A stretch of 20,697 nucleotides of DNA from Bacillota bacterium (GTDB lineage: Bacteria; Bacillota; Dethiobacteria; DTU022; UBA8154). The position numbers and the translations under genes were made by a program. Below, piece after piece: positions 12,425 to 20,572 of the stretch. Position 1 is the first letter of the stretch; each line of letters begins with the position of its first letter. The stretch covers positions 1-20,697 of the forward strand of contig DLUO01000140.1 in the NCBI GenBank assembly GCA_003444595.1, written 5' to 3'. A model generated the notes under the pieces. The model did not search any database and was not told the DNA's origin. It worked only from the letters and a program-made list of their open reading frames with translations.

Positions 12425-15136
12425 TTATCTCTCCTTTTCGTTGTGATGCTTCTCCCTGGACAGTAGGCGAGCTTGCAAAGTAAACAACTTGTTAAGAGCT
12501 TCAAGAGGTGTTATGTTAACAAGGTTGATCTCTTTAATTTCCCGAACAACTTTTTCTTCAGTTTTGTTTAAAGACGTCTGTGTATCCAAAGGCGGCAGAA
12601 AAGAAAGCTGCCCCTCCATCTTTTCAAGATTTAGATAAAAAGAATTACCCGGAAAATGCTTTTCCCCGATAAAAAGGCTCGCTTCTTTTTTAATGCCGGA
12701 GGCGGAAGCCTGAGTTTCAAGATTTTCCAGAACCTGTGCGGCTCTATTGATAATCTTATCGGGCAAACCGACCAGCCTGGCAACATTTACGCCATAGCTT
12801 CTGTCAGCCTTTCCGGGTACGATTTTTCTTAAAAAAATAACCTCTTCCCCTTTTTCTTTCACGGAAACAGTAAAATTTTTAACTCCGGTGAGGCGGTCTT
12901 CCAAAGCGGTCAGTTCATGGTAGTGAGTGGAGAAAAGTACCTTGGCTTGAAGATCGCTGTGAAGATACTCAAGAATGGACTGTGCCAGACTCATCCCGTC
13001 ATAGGTGCTTGTCCCGCGCCCGATTTCATCTAGGATAATCAGACTATCCGGAGTGGCATCACGCAGAATGGAAGCTGTTTCTTCCATCTCTACCATAAAT
13101 GTGCTTCTGCCGCTGCTTAGATCGTCGCTGGCTCCTACTCGGGCAAAAATGTGGTCTACAGGGGAAAAAACCATCTCTTCTGCCGGAACAAAACTGCCGA
13201 TCTGGGCCATAATAAGAAGCAATGCGATACTGCGGCAGTATGTGCTTTTTCCGGCCATATTGGGCCCGGTTATAATTAAAATCCTCTGTTTTTCTTCATC
13301 CAAATAAACATCATTGGGGACAAAAGGCTCCTCTTGAAAGCGTTCGACAACGGGATGGCGACCACCTTTAATTTCAATGGTCTTGCCGGCAGAGAAACGG
13401 GGTTTTACATATCCGTAGGCTGAGGCAGTGTCGGCCAGAGAAAACAGGCAGTCGAGGTTAGCTAGGACATGTCCGGCCACCTGTATCTTTTTAATGTATT
13501 GGGCTGTATTCAGACGTAACTTCTCAAAAAGCTGGTACTCCAACCGGGCTAGTTTTTCTTCGGCATGCAGGATAAGGGCTTCTTTTTCCTTCAACTCTTC
13601 GGTTATAAACCGCTCACTGTTAACCAGAGTTTGTTTTCTTATATACCCCTCAGGCACCAGTTCCAGGTTTGCTTTTGTAACTTCAATATAATATCCAAAC
13701 ACTTTATTAAAGCCAATCTTTAAAGATTTAATTCCGGTCCGCTCTTTTTCTTTTTTCTCCATATCCAGCAACCAAAGTTTGCTGTACCGGGAAATATTTC
13801 TCAACTCGTCAATTTCCGTGTTATACCCTTCTTTAAAAATGCCTCCATCCTTTACGGAAAAAGGAGCATCATCCCTAATGGCAGAATCAAGCTCGCTAAC
13901 TAGATTAGATAAATCGGGAATCCGATCGCTTAGCTGCTGCAGTAGACCGGCCTGACATACTGCCAGCATTTTTTTTAATTCTGGTAATAAAAGAAGTGTT
14001 TTTTTCAACGCCAGCATGTCTCGGGGATTTACAAACCCCATATTGATTCTGCCGCTCAGTCTTTCCAAATCGTAGCTCTGTTTTAATAGTTCGGCCAATT
14101 CTTCTTTTAAAAGTTGGTTTTCTTTAAGCTCCCCCACCGCTTCCCAGCGAAGTTCCAGAGGTTTCCTCTCCAGCAGGGGTCTCTCCAACCACTTTCTTAA
14201 AAGCCTTGCCCCCATTGCTGTTTTTGTCCTGTCGAGCAACCCCAGCAAGGTATTTTTTTTCTCCCTGGAGCGTATTGTTTCAAATATTTCCAGATTGCGT
14301 ACTGTCACAGCATCAAGGGTTAGGAAATCTGTATAACGAAAAATTTTAATCTCGTTGATGTGAGATAGAAATACTTTTTGCATTTGTTTAATATATTCCA
14401 GGGCAAGGGCTGTAGAAAAAAGCACGGGTTGCAGGCCTTTTATACCGGATGCTTCCAGCACACCGTCCGGAAAATGTTCTTTTAGGATAGATAAAGCCTT
14501 ATCGCCTTCGGGGAAGGAATTTTTTTTGTTAATGAGAAAGAGTCCTCTTTGCTGCTGAAGATGCAACCGGCACAGGCTGTCAGCCTCAACACCTTCGTCG
14601 ATAACGATTTCCGTTGGTTTTAAACAGTAAATTTTATCAAAGACCTTATCGGCTGCCCTTTGACCATCAAAATAAAATACCTGGCATTCACCGGTACTGA
14701 TATCTACAAAGGTAAGGCCAAAAGAGTTTTCATTTTCTATTTTGCTGATCGCGGCCAGGTAATTATTACGATTTTTGGGCAGCAGGTTATCGTCCATTAC
14801 TGTCCCCGGTGTGATAACGCGGGTAACTTCTCTTTTGACCAGCCCTTTAACCTGACTGGCCTCTTCAACCTGTTCGCAGACGGCAACTTTATAGCCTTTT
14901 TCTAGAAGGCGGGCAATATAATTTGGTGCCGCGTGATAGGGAACTCCGGCCAGAGGTACAGCATCCTTTTTATTCCCGTCCCTGCTTGTTAAGACAATAT
15001 CGAGTTCCCGTGAAGCGATCAAGGCATCGTCATAGAAGGTTTCATAGAAATCACCTACCCGAAAGAAAAGAACAGCATCAGGATATTCACTTTTAATGGA
15101 TAAAAATTGTTGCATCATGGGTGTCAGTCTGGACAT
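12425..15136 (-). CDS. mutS: DNA mismatch repair protein MutS
   Basis: MutS binds mispaired or looped DNA as a dimer and uses ATP to recruit MutL. The 903-residue protein has the mismatch-reading F-x-E in GDFYETF (F30, E32), the connector, core and clamp domains, Walker A GPNMAGKST (624-632), Walker B ILDEIGRGTSTYDG (701-714) and the signature FSTHYHEL. QLSFL at 843-847 fits the sliding-clamp binding motif, followed by a charged C-terminal tail. The ATG has GAGGTGA upstream. It is the first gene of mutS-mutL-miaA-hfq. A sigma-A promoter with an extended -10 sits about 65 nt upstream, after the perR terminator. Confidence 0.97.
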   Translation of the reverse strand: MSRLTPMMQQFLSIKSEYPDAVLFFRVGDFYETFYDDALIASRELDIVLTSRDGNKKDAVPLAGVPYHAAPNYIARLLEKGYKVAVCEQVEEASQVKGLVKREVTRVITPGTVMDDNLLPKNRNNYLAAISKIENENSFGLTFVDISTGECQVFYFDGQRAADKVFDKIYCLKPTEIVIDEGVEADSLCRLHLQQQRGLFLINKKNSFPEGDKALSILKEHFPDGVLEASGIKGLQPVLFSTALALEYIKQMQKVFLSHINEIKIFRYTDFLTLDAVTVRNLEIFETIRSREKKNTLLGLLDRTKTAMGARLLRKWLERPLLERKPLELRWEAVGELKENQLLKEELAELLKQSYDLERLSGRINMGFVNPRDMLALKKTLLLLPELKKMLAVCQAGLLQQLSDRIPDLSNLVSELDSAIRDDAPFSVKDGGIFKEGYNTEIDELRNISRYSKLWLLDMEKKEKERTGIKSLKIGFNKVFGYYIEVTKANLELVPEGYIRKQTLVNSERFITEELKEKEALILHAEEKLARLEYQLFEKLRLNTAQYIKKIQVAGHVLANLDCLFSLADTASAYGYVKPRFSAGKTIEIKGGRHPVVERFQEEPFVPNDVYLDEEKQRILIITGPNMAGKSTYCRSIALLLIMAQIGSFVPAEEMVFSPVDHIFARVGASDDLSSGRSTFMVEMEETASILRDATPDSLIILDEIGRGTSTYDGMSLAQSILEYLHSDLQAKVLFSTHYHELTALEDRLTGVKNFTVSVKEKGEEVIFLRKIVPGKADRSYGVNVARLVGLPDKIINRAAQVLENLETQASASGIKKEASLFIGEKHFPGNSFYLNLEKMEGQLSFLPPLDTQTSLNKTEEKVVREIKEINLVNITPLEALNKLFTLQARLLSREKHHNEKER

Positions 15137-15200
15137 AATGTCACCTCAGGATACAAACATTTATTTGATGACATCCTGGTATTATCAAGATACTGGATCA

Positions 15201-15229
15201 ATTATAACATAACTGGATATAATGAAAAA
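15201..15229 (-). promoter_or_regulatory. Candidate mutS promoter
   Basis: On the minus strand TATAAT (15206-15201), with TG one base before it (extended -10). The 17-nt upstream position holds TTTTTC, a poor -35 that is also the T-run of the perR terminator. ACTGGAT occurs on both sides of the -10 (plus-strand 15192-15198 and 15212-15218), 20 bp apart. Confidence 0.5.
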
Positions 15230-15257
15230 GGAACCTTATGCTTGTTGAACAGGTTCC
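15225..15257 (-). terminator. Intrinsic terminator after perR
   Basis: On the minus strand GGAACCT and AGGTTCC form a perfect 7-bp stem around a 14-nt loop, followed directly by TTTTTC. It lies about 35 nt behind the perR stop. Confidence 0.75.
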
Positions 15258-15291
15258 TAATGTATGCCGGACAGGACTATTTTGGCGGCCT

Positions 15292-15744
15292 TTATGCCTC
15301 ATACGCCGTGGTTTTTTTCTGCATACTGCATTGGGGGCATTTGCCGAAGAAATAAAGTTGGACAAGTGTAACGTCATATCCGGTTTCTTTTTTAACTTTT
15401 TCAAATAAAAAATGGTTCTGCAGTTCATCAAGAGGATATTGCTCAACGTCATCAACTTTGCCGCATACTTCACAATAAATATGCGAATGGGGCTTAATGT
15501 TGGCATCATAGCGCAGTCCACCCTCACCTACGCTTAATTCCTGTATTAAGCCGACTTTTTTAAGAATATCGACCGTTTTATACACTGTGGCCAAGCTCAT
15601 TGCAGGATAATCGGGTTTTAATCTCTGATAAATCATCTCAACATTAGGATGCGTATCAGTTTTTTTTAAAATAGAGTATACAGCCATCCTTTGGGGAGTT
15701 ACCTTGATCTTTTTAGCCCGCAGAATCTCTTCTATGGTCCGCAT
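15292..15744 (-). CDS. perR: Fur-family peroxide-stress regulator PerR
   Basis: PerR represses oxidative-stress genes until its bound iron is used by hydrogen peroxide to oxidise its own histidines. The 150-residue protein has the Fur winged helix (about 10-80). Its regulatory ligands line up with B. subtilis PerR at a constant offset of five: H32, D80, H86, H88 and D99 for H37, D85, H91, H93 and D104. D80 is the residue that separates PerR from Fur. The structural zinc pairs CEVC (C91, C94) and CPQC (C136, C139) are present. The ATG has GGGGGG 6-7 nt upstream. A promoter and a Per-box-like site precede it, so it probably controls itself. It sits between miaB and mutS, which are often neighbours. 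Confidence 0.9.
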   Translation of the reverse strand: MRTIEEILRAKKIKVTPQRMAVYSILKKTDTHPNVEMIYQRLKPDYPAMSLATVYKTVDILKKVGLIQELSVGEGGLRYDANIKPHSHIYCEVCGKVDDVEQYPLDELQNHFLFEKVKKETGYDVTLVQLYFFGKCPQCSMQKKTTAYEA

Positions 15745-15758
15745 CTCTATCCCCCCAA

Positions 15759-15773
15759 TTATATTTTAAATAA
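15759..15773 (-). promoter_or_regulatory. Per-box-like operator of perR
   Basis: TTATTTAAAATATAA on the minus strand fits the PerR consensus TTATAATnATTATAA at 10 of 14 bases. It lies between the predicted transcription start (near 15785) and the perR Shine-Dalgarno, a place where a bound repressor would block transcription. Confidence 0.5.
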
Positions 15774-15791
15774 TATGAAATATCCAAGCTG

Positions 15792-15820
15792 AATATATAA
15801 CATTTGCTATTTTTCGTCAA
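15792..15820 (-). promoter_or_regulatory. perR promoter
   Basis: TTGACG (15820-15815), a 17-nt spacer and TATATT (15797-15792) on the minus strand. A 10-bp palindrome TTTCCGGAAA lies just upstream (15827-15836). Confidence 0.75.
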
Positions 15821-15850
15821 CCCTTATTTCCGGAAAGCTGATATTATCTT

Positions 15851-17188
15851 TTAAAATATATTTTTAAAGTCTCCTGTTAAGGTCCAGGGTTTTGCTTCTG
15901 TTATTTCCACAATTACAAACTTCCCCAGCAAGTCTTCCTTAGCGGGGAAATGAACAATTTTATTCGTCCTGGTTCTTCCGGTATAAAGGTTGGGGTTTGT
16001 TTTACTTTTACCTTCAACCAGAACCAGTTGCTCTGTGCCAAGCAGAAGTTGATTAATTTCTTGGCTGATCCTGTCTTGAATTTCGTTGAGGGCAACGATT
16101 CTTTTTTTCTTGATATCGGCAGGAACCTGTCTTTTCATTTCTGTAGCCGCCGTTCCTTTCCTGGGAGAATATACAAATGTAAAAGCGGCATCAAAACGAA
16201 TTTTTTCCAGCAAATCAAGTGTATCTTCAAAATCTTTTTCTTCTTCTCCAGGGAAACCGACGATTATATCAGTAGTTATCGCACTGTCTCGTATCAGCTC
16301 CCTGATTTTTTTAATTAAATCAAGATAATAGTCCCTGGAATATCCGCGGTTCATTAATTTGAGAATGTTGTCGCTCCCCGATTGTAAAGGCAGATGAAAA
16401 TGCTCGCATATTTTTTGTCCCTGCTGTATGGTGCGGATTATCTTTTCTGAAAAATCACGGGGGTGAGATGTCATATATCTGATTAGAAATCGGCCTTCAA
16501 GTCTGTCCAGGGTATGCAGAAGATCTGCGAAGTCTATGTTTTCCTTTAGCCTCCTGCCATAATAGGAGTTCACGTTTTGCCCTAACAGGGTGATTTCCTT
16601 GTATCCATTATCTACAAGAGTTTTTACTTCATTTATTATATTTTCTGGTGGCCTGCTTTTTTCTGCCCCCCGAACATAGGGTACTATACAGTAAGAACAA
16701 AAATTGCTACATCCGTGGCTTATAGGCACCCAGGCCCTAATCTGGTGCCCTCGTTTAATTGGTAGATTTTCCCTTTCCTCCCCTGTTTCAAGCGCAAGGA
16801 CTGTTCTCGGTGAGATGCGGGCCTTTTCCATCAATTCCGGAAAACGTCCCAAAGATTGCGTTCCACCCACCAGATCTACAAATGGAAACTTTTCCTTTAT
16901 TTTTTGCGCAACATGTTCTTGTTGTACCATACACCCCCAGAGAATCATTATCATTTCCTGTTTTTTCTCTTTTAGTGAGCGTAATCTCCCCAACCTGCTA
17001 AAAACCTTTTCCTCGGCCTTTTTTCTTACGGCACAAGTGTTTATAATTAATACATCGGCCTCCTCTTCTTTTTCTGTATGAACATAACCCATATTTTCGA
17101 GGTATCCGGCGAGTACTTCGGAATCATAGACGTTCATTTGACAACCGAAGGTCAGGATGTGATACTTTTTTATCCCGTGTTTTTCCAT
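15851..17188 (-). CDS. miaB: tRNA-2-methylthio-N6-dimethylallyladenosine synthase
   Basis: MiaB is a radical-SAM enzyme that adds a methylthio group to the i6A37 made by MiaA. In the 445-residue protein the auxiliary-cluster cysteines are C16 (TFGCQMNVYDSE), C52 (NTCAVR) and C86 (GCMVQQ). The SAM-cluster motif CSNFCSYC has C160, C164 and C167, followed by IVPYVRG. A C-terminal TRAM domain (GKSKTNPNLYTGRTRTNKIV to the end) binds tRNA. I chose ATG 17188, where AGAGG lies 10 nt upstream; the in-frame TTG at 17197 is only 1 nt from that site. A sigma-A promoter lies at 17227-17255. Confidence 0.95.
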   Translation of the reverse strand: MEKHGIKKYHILTFGCQMNVYDSEVLAGYLENMGYVHTEKEEEADVLIINTCAVRKKAEEKVFSRLGRLRSLKEKKQEMIMILWGCMVQQEHVAQKIKEKFPFVDLVGGTQSLGRFPELMEKARISPRTVLALETGEERENLPIKRGHQIRAWVPISHGCSNFCSYCIVPYVRGAEKSRPPENIINEVKTLVDNGYKEITLLGQNVNSYYGRRLKENIDFADLLHTLDRLEGRFLIRYMTSHPRDFSEKIIRTIQQGQKICEHFHLPLQSGSDNILKLMNRGYSRDYYLDLIKKIRELIRDSAITTDIIVGFPGEEEKDFEDTLDLLEKIRFDAAFTFVYSPRKGTAATEMKRQVPADIKKKRIVALNEIQDRISQEINQLLLGTEQLVLVEGKSKTNPNLYTGRTRTNKIVHFPAKEDLLGKFVIVEITEAKPWTLTGDFKNIF

Positions 17189-17226
17189 TAACAGCAAACC
17201 TCTTTTACTATAAAAGTATATTCTAA

Positions 17227-17255
17227 ATTATACTGTATAAAAAACCTTTATACAA
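17227..17255 (-). promoter_or_regulatory. miaB promoter
   Basis: TTGTAT (17255-17250), a 17-nt spacer and a perfect TATAAT (17232-17227) on the minus strand, about 40 nt before the miaB start. Confidence 0.7.
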
Positions 17256-17293
17256 GAAAGTCGAATTATGCGCTTGCCCGGGAAATAAACATT

Positions 17294-17327
17294 AAAAAAA
17301 GACCCTGGCTGTTTTGCAGCAAAGGTC
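17294..17327 (-). terminator. Intrinsic terminator after the zinc-ribbon gene
   Basis: On the minus strand GACC pairs with GGTC and GCTG with CAGC around CAAAA, with a 3-by-3 internal mismatch, followed by seven T. It separates the zinc-ribbon gene from miaB. Confidence 0.7.
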
Positions 17328-17387
17328 CTGAGAAAGCCAGCATATTCAAATGTGGGATTAAAAAATATAATTGTTGTTAAAGATTGA

Positions 17388-17633
17388 TTATTTCTTGTTA
17401 TTTTTCATAAGTACTATCTCGTATTCGATATCTTCTAGCTTGTTTTCAACATTTTCAACCTTTTCTTTTAGCTCATGTATTAAAGTGCTGAGATTGAAAT
17501 AATCCATGGTTCCGACAACTGTGCCGCAGGATGTGCACTGTACAAACATTATTTTAAATCTCCAGTTTCCCGGCTCTACTTCAACCATCTCAAAACTATG
17601 GTTTTCACATTTAGGACATAATGATAAGGCCAT
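17388..17633 (-). CDS. Small zinc-ribbon protein with C-terminal coiled coil
   Basis: An 81-residue protein of unknown function. Two cysteine pairs (CPKC at 6-9 and CTSC at 33-36) form a likely zinc ribbon. Residues about 50-78 (from LIHELKEKVENVENKLEDIEYEI) have heptad spacing and should form a coiled coil. The layout suggests a dimeric cytosolic protein binding nucleic acid or a partner protein; no function can be given. AGGAGGGG lies 10 nt before the ATG. It has its own terminator, and lies about 100 nt behind the DUF2007-like gene with no clear terminator between them. Confidence 0.7.
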   Translation of the reverse strand: MALSLCPKCENHSFEMVEVEPGNWRFKIMFVQCTSCGTVVGTMDYFNLSTLIHELKEKVENVENKLEDIEYEIVLMKNNKK

Positions 17634-17736
17634 AATTGAATAACCCCTCCTACCTTTTTCTTTAAAGATTTCGTTAAAAAAAGTACTATTCCTTCATTTT
17701 ATAAAGAAAAATTAATGCTAAATCATTCCTATAGAA

Positions 17737-17979
17737 TTATTCGGTATTTTCACCCTCTATTTTTTTTAAAAGAGTCCGTGCATCGTTAAGTTTGGCAAGC
17801 GGGACATATATTCTAATTTCAGCCAGGGGTCCGGTAGTTATCCCGTAAATCATTCCTGCAGCCTCACCTTTCATCATAACAGGGACGTTTTCTTCCTTAA
17901 GTCTACCTTCAAGCAGGGAAGCTATAATAGGATCGTATATGACTGTTAAAAGTGCCCAATCCTTAATTTTAATCACCAC
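17737..17979 (-). CDS. DUF2007-like small protein
   Basis: About 80 residues; the part WALLTVIYDPIIASLLEGRLKEENVPVMM and the end IRIYVPLAKLNDARTLLKKI match the DUF2007 pattern (a ferredoxin-like signal-transducing fold, a relative of PII-type proteins; function unknown). I start it at GTG 17979 (or the next codon, GTG 17976), 4 nt after the stop of the MBL gene. A longer frame from 18117 would lie almost wholly inside the MBL gene and adds unrelated cysteine-rich sequence. There is no Shine-Dalgarno near the GTG, so expression may depend on coupling to the MBL gene. Confidence 0.7.
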   Translation of the reverse strand: MVIKIKDWALLTVIYDPIIASLLEGRLKEENVPVMMKGEAAGMIYGITTGPLAEIRIYVPLAKLNDARTLLKKIEGENTE

Positions 17980-17983
17980 GACT

Positions 17984-18721
17984 TTATATATTGTATACTG
18001 TTCCCTCTTCGGCAGTGAATACATTTTTAAAAAACTCGGAAGCTTCATCCAGGTAATCTTTTTTATTTTTAAAAGGCAGCAGGTGTGTGAGCAAAAGTGT
18101 CTGCACGCCGGCTTCACATGCTATAGCCGCTGCCTGAGAGGCGCTTAAATGGTTCTTAGCTCCTTTACAGAGATCTTCAGTCAGAAAATTGGATTCACAC
18201 AAGAGAAGGTCAGCGTTGTCGGCAAACGGTACAAATTCCTGAAAGTATTCTGTGTCGGCAGAATAAACAAGTTTTTTTGTCCCGTGGAGAGAAACTGATA
18301 CCGCAAAACAGGGAATAGTATGTACTGTCCTCAGAAAGGAAAAGCGAAATGGACCGACATCGATCATTTTTTCCGGTCTGATGGGCTCTATCTTAAAGAC
18401 ATTTTTGTAAGCGAGCCTCGCATAATCCTCTGCAGGTTCTTCAGGGGCAATTAATAATAAAGGTGTATCATTCAAACCCCGTTCTCTCTCCATCTGCAAG
18501 GCATAACGTAAAATAAACAGATCTGAGATATGGTCGCTGTGGAGGTGAGAAAGAATGACTGCTCCCAGTTTATCAATGCCGGTAAATTTTTGTAATCTGC
18601 TGAGAACCCCGTTACCGCAATCTAGAAGAACGTAAAAGCCTTCGTGCTCCAACAGGTACCCTGAACAGGCGCCTCCGGCCGGGGGAAACGGACCATATTT
18701 TCCCAGAACTATCAACTTCAT
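17984..18721 (-). CDS. MBL-fold metallo-hydrolase (YhfI-like)
   Basis: A 245-residue metallo-beta-lactamase-fold hydrolase of the group related to RNase Z and YhfI. The metal motif SHLHSDHISDL has H59, H61, D63 and H64; other ligand regions are LLDCGNG (D34), RTVHTIPCFAVS, SADTEYFQEF and LLLTHLLP. The substrate is unknown; tRNA 3'-end processing is unlikely without the RNase Z exosite arm, and a phosphodiester or cyclic-nucleotide substrate is possible. I chose ATG 18721 with AAGGA 8 nt upstream rather than ATG 18730, which has no spacing. Its start lies 12 nt behind the membrane-protein stop. Confidence 0.85.
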   Translation of the reverse strand: MKLIVLGKYGPFPPAGGACSGYLLEHEGFYVLLDCGNGVLSRLQKFTGIDKLGAVILSHLHSDHISDLFILRYALQMERERGLNDTPLLLIAPEEPAEDYARLAYKNVFKIEPIRPEKMIDVGPFRFSFLRTVHTIPCFAVSVSLHGTKKLVYSADTEYFQEFVPFADNADLLLCESNFLTEDLCKGAKNHLSASQAAAIACEAGVQTLLLTHLLPFKNKKDYLDEASEFFKNVFTAEEGTVYNI

Positions 18722-18732
18722 TTCAAGCATCC

Positions 18733-19182
18733 TTACCTAAAAAAGTAGCCCTTACGGCGCCTGACCGTAAGGTTGCTCAACCAAGCAATGGTAATAAGAG
18801 CTATTAATTTATAAAGAAAGCTGTAAAATAATGACCACTGCAGATAAAGAATATAGCCCTGCTCGACGGCTAAAAACTCTACACCGGTAAATAGAAAACT
18901 GAGCAGAATTAGATATGGTAACTGCCAGGCCTTTTCTTCGGGAAGGAAATTAATTATTATTATTCCTACTCCCGCCAGTCCTATCAAGTAGCCTATGGGA
19001 AGACCTTGAAACGGATACAATATTTCCTGAAAAGAATAAAATTGATTGGTAACGAAGATATCATTAAGGCAATATCCTACTATTAATGCCCAAATACCTG
19101 CACTCCAGAATTTCCCCAACTGGGATCGCAAAAAAAAGAGTATGAAGAGCCAAATTACTGCTGCAAAAATTATCCAGGGCAC
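18733..19182 (-). CDS. Five-helix membrane protein of unknown function
   Basis: A 149-residue integral membrane protein with hydrophobic segments at about 2-18, 26-42, 58-79, 87-106 and 116-138 and a basic tail RRRKGYFFR. I do not recognise the family for certain; the size and helix layout recall the CBO0543-type proteins of spore-forming Firmicutes. The GTG start has GGGAGGG 7 nt upstream. It is the first gene of a tight unit with the MBL hydrolase and the DUF2007-like gene. Confidence 0.72.
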   Translation of the reverse strand: MPWIIFAAVIWLFILFFLRSQLGKFWSAGIWALIVGYCLNDIFVTNQFYSFQEILYPFQGLPIGYLIGLAGVGIIIINFLPEEKAWQLPYLILLSFLFTGVEFLAVEQGYILYLQWSLFYSFLYKLIALITIAWLSNLTVRRRKGYFFR

Positions 19183-19236
19183 CGCGAACCCTCCCTTTTC
19201 CTTTCAATTTTTCACTTTAAAAATTTACGGCTCCTT

Positions 19237-19314
19237 TCACAGAAATGTATTTTCTAAACCTCTTGCGTGAAAGCGATCTATACTCCAACCAAGCGAGAAA
19301 GCCTGATCTAACAT
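19237..19314 (-). CDS. Possible 25-residue small ORF / leader peptide
   Basis: An ATG at 19314 is preceded by AAAAGAGGTGAGTAC, a strong Shine-Dalgarno at good spacing. The frame runs 25 codons, beginning MLDQAFSLGW and ending GLENTFL, to a TGA. It lies in the gap between nifV and the membrane-protein gene on the same strand. The composition is mixed (aromatic, charged and small residues), not a run of one amino acid as in an attenuator peptide. Whether it is translated is unproven; the evidence is the ribosome site and position only. Confidence 0.4.
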   Translation of the reverse strand: MLDQAFSLGWSIDRFHARGLENTFL

Positions 19315-19373
19315 GTACTCACCTCTTTTCAGGAGTTGTTTTATTGCCTTATTTTCCCAGTTGGTATTCTAAA

Positions 19374-20564
19374 TTATTCAGTGCTTATGAGATTTGCATC
19401 AGTTCCTTTTTCTAATTTTTTATGCATATAATCTTCATAAATATAAACAATCTCTTTGTCAAATAGCGGCCTTTTCATCTCTACTGTGGCGCGGCGTATG
19501 GCTGGCAGCAAATCGGTAGCCTCTTTTTCTGTAAGACTGATACCATATTCTCTAAATTTTAGCATAATAGCCTTGGATCCGGAATGTTTTCCAATCACGA
19601 TCTGCCTTTCCAGGCCGACGTCTTCCGGACTGAAGACTTCATATGTGCCTGGAAATTTAATGACCCCATCGGCATGAATACCTGATTCGTGACGAAACAT
19701 ATTATCTCCGACAATAGCTTTCCCCGGAGGTAATATCCTGCCGGAAGCTCTGGCCACATACTCGGAAATTTCTTTGAACATCTGGGTCTGGATCCCATGG
19801 TCTTTATTTAAAATATATTTTAAGGCCATGAGGACCTCTTCCAGAGCGGCGTTTCCGGCCCTTTCTCCTAGTCCGTTTACGGTAACACCGATAAACCGCG
19901 CACCGGCTCGTACTCCGGCCAGGGCGTTGGCGGTAGCCATTCCGAAATCATTGTGGGTGTGCATCTCGATATCCATGCCTGTTTTATCAATTAGACTTGC
20001 AATGATCTCATAAGTCTTGAATGGCTCCAGTATACCGATTGTATCGCAATAGCGAAGCCTGTCGGCTCCTGCCTTTTTTGCAGCCAGCGCAAATTTAACT
20101 AGAAAGTCCAGGTCTGTCCGGGATGAATCCTCGGCATTAACAGAAATGTAAACGCCGTGTTTCTTGGCAAACTCTGTGGCCTTGACCATGTTTTCCAGAA
20201 CTTGTTCCCTGGTACTGTTCAACTTGTGTTTTATATGAATATCGGATGTGGAAATGGAGATCGCCACAGCATCCACTCCACAATCCAGAGAATGCTTTAT
20301 ATCGTCAATATTGGCCCTGTTCCAGGCCATCAGGCTGCAGTTTAATCCCAGGGCAGCGATCTCTTTAATTGCTGCTTTTTCATTGCCACCCATTACCGGC
20401 ACGCCTACTTCGATCTGATGAACTCCTATTTCATCAAGCATTTTGGCAATTCTAATTTTCTCCTGATTGGAAAAAACAACTCCAGCGGTTTGCTCGCCAT
20501 CCCTTAAGGTTGTATCGACAATAATAATTTCCTTTTTTTCCAGTCCTTTTGTAAGTCTGTTCAT
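19374..20564 (-). CDS. nifV: Homocitrate synthase
   Basis: NifV-type enzymes join acetyl-CoA and 2-oxoglutarate to homocitrate, the organic ligand of the nitrogenase FeMo cofactor; related enzymes act in lysine or coenzyme B paths. The 396-residue protein has VDTTLRDGEQTAGVVFS (16-32), EVGVPVMGG, the metal ligands MHTHNDFGMATAN (201-213) and NGLGERAGNAALEE (230-243). It lacks the C-terminal leucine-regulatory domain found in LeuA, as expected for NifV. I chose ATG 20564 with AGGAGA 6 nt upstream; an in-frame GTG at 20597 directly abuts a second GGAGG and would add 11 residues. A small hairpin overlaps the ribosome site. No nitrogenase gene is present in the window, so the pathway is not settled here. 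Confidence 0.85.
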   Translation of the reverse strand: MNRLTKGLEKKEIIIVDTTLRDGEQTAGVVFSNQEKIRIAKMLDEIGVHQIEVGVPVMGGNEKAAIKEIAALGLNCSLMAWNRANIDDIKHSLDCGVDAVAISISTSDIHIKHKLNSTREQVLENMVKATEFAKKHGVYISVNAEDSSRTDLDFLVKFALAAKKAGADRLRYCDTIGILEPFKTYEIIASLIDKTGMDIEMHTHNDFGMATANALAGVRAGARFIGVTVNGLGERAGNAALEEVLMALKYILNKDHGIQTQMFKEISEYVARASGRILPPGKAIVGDNMFRHESGIHADGVIKFPGTYEVFSPEDVGLERQIVIGKHSGSKAIMLKFREYGISLTEKEATDLLPAIRRATVEMKRPLFDKEIVYIYEDYMHKKLEKGTDANLISTE

Positions 20565-20572
20565 ATACTTCT

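Noticed and set aside
15198..15527. Minus-strand 109-codon frame overlapping perR
   Set aside because: Out-of-frame shadow of perR; the perR frame carries all metal ligands.
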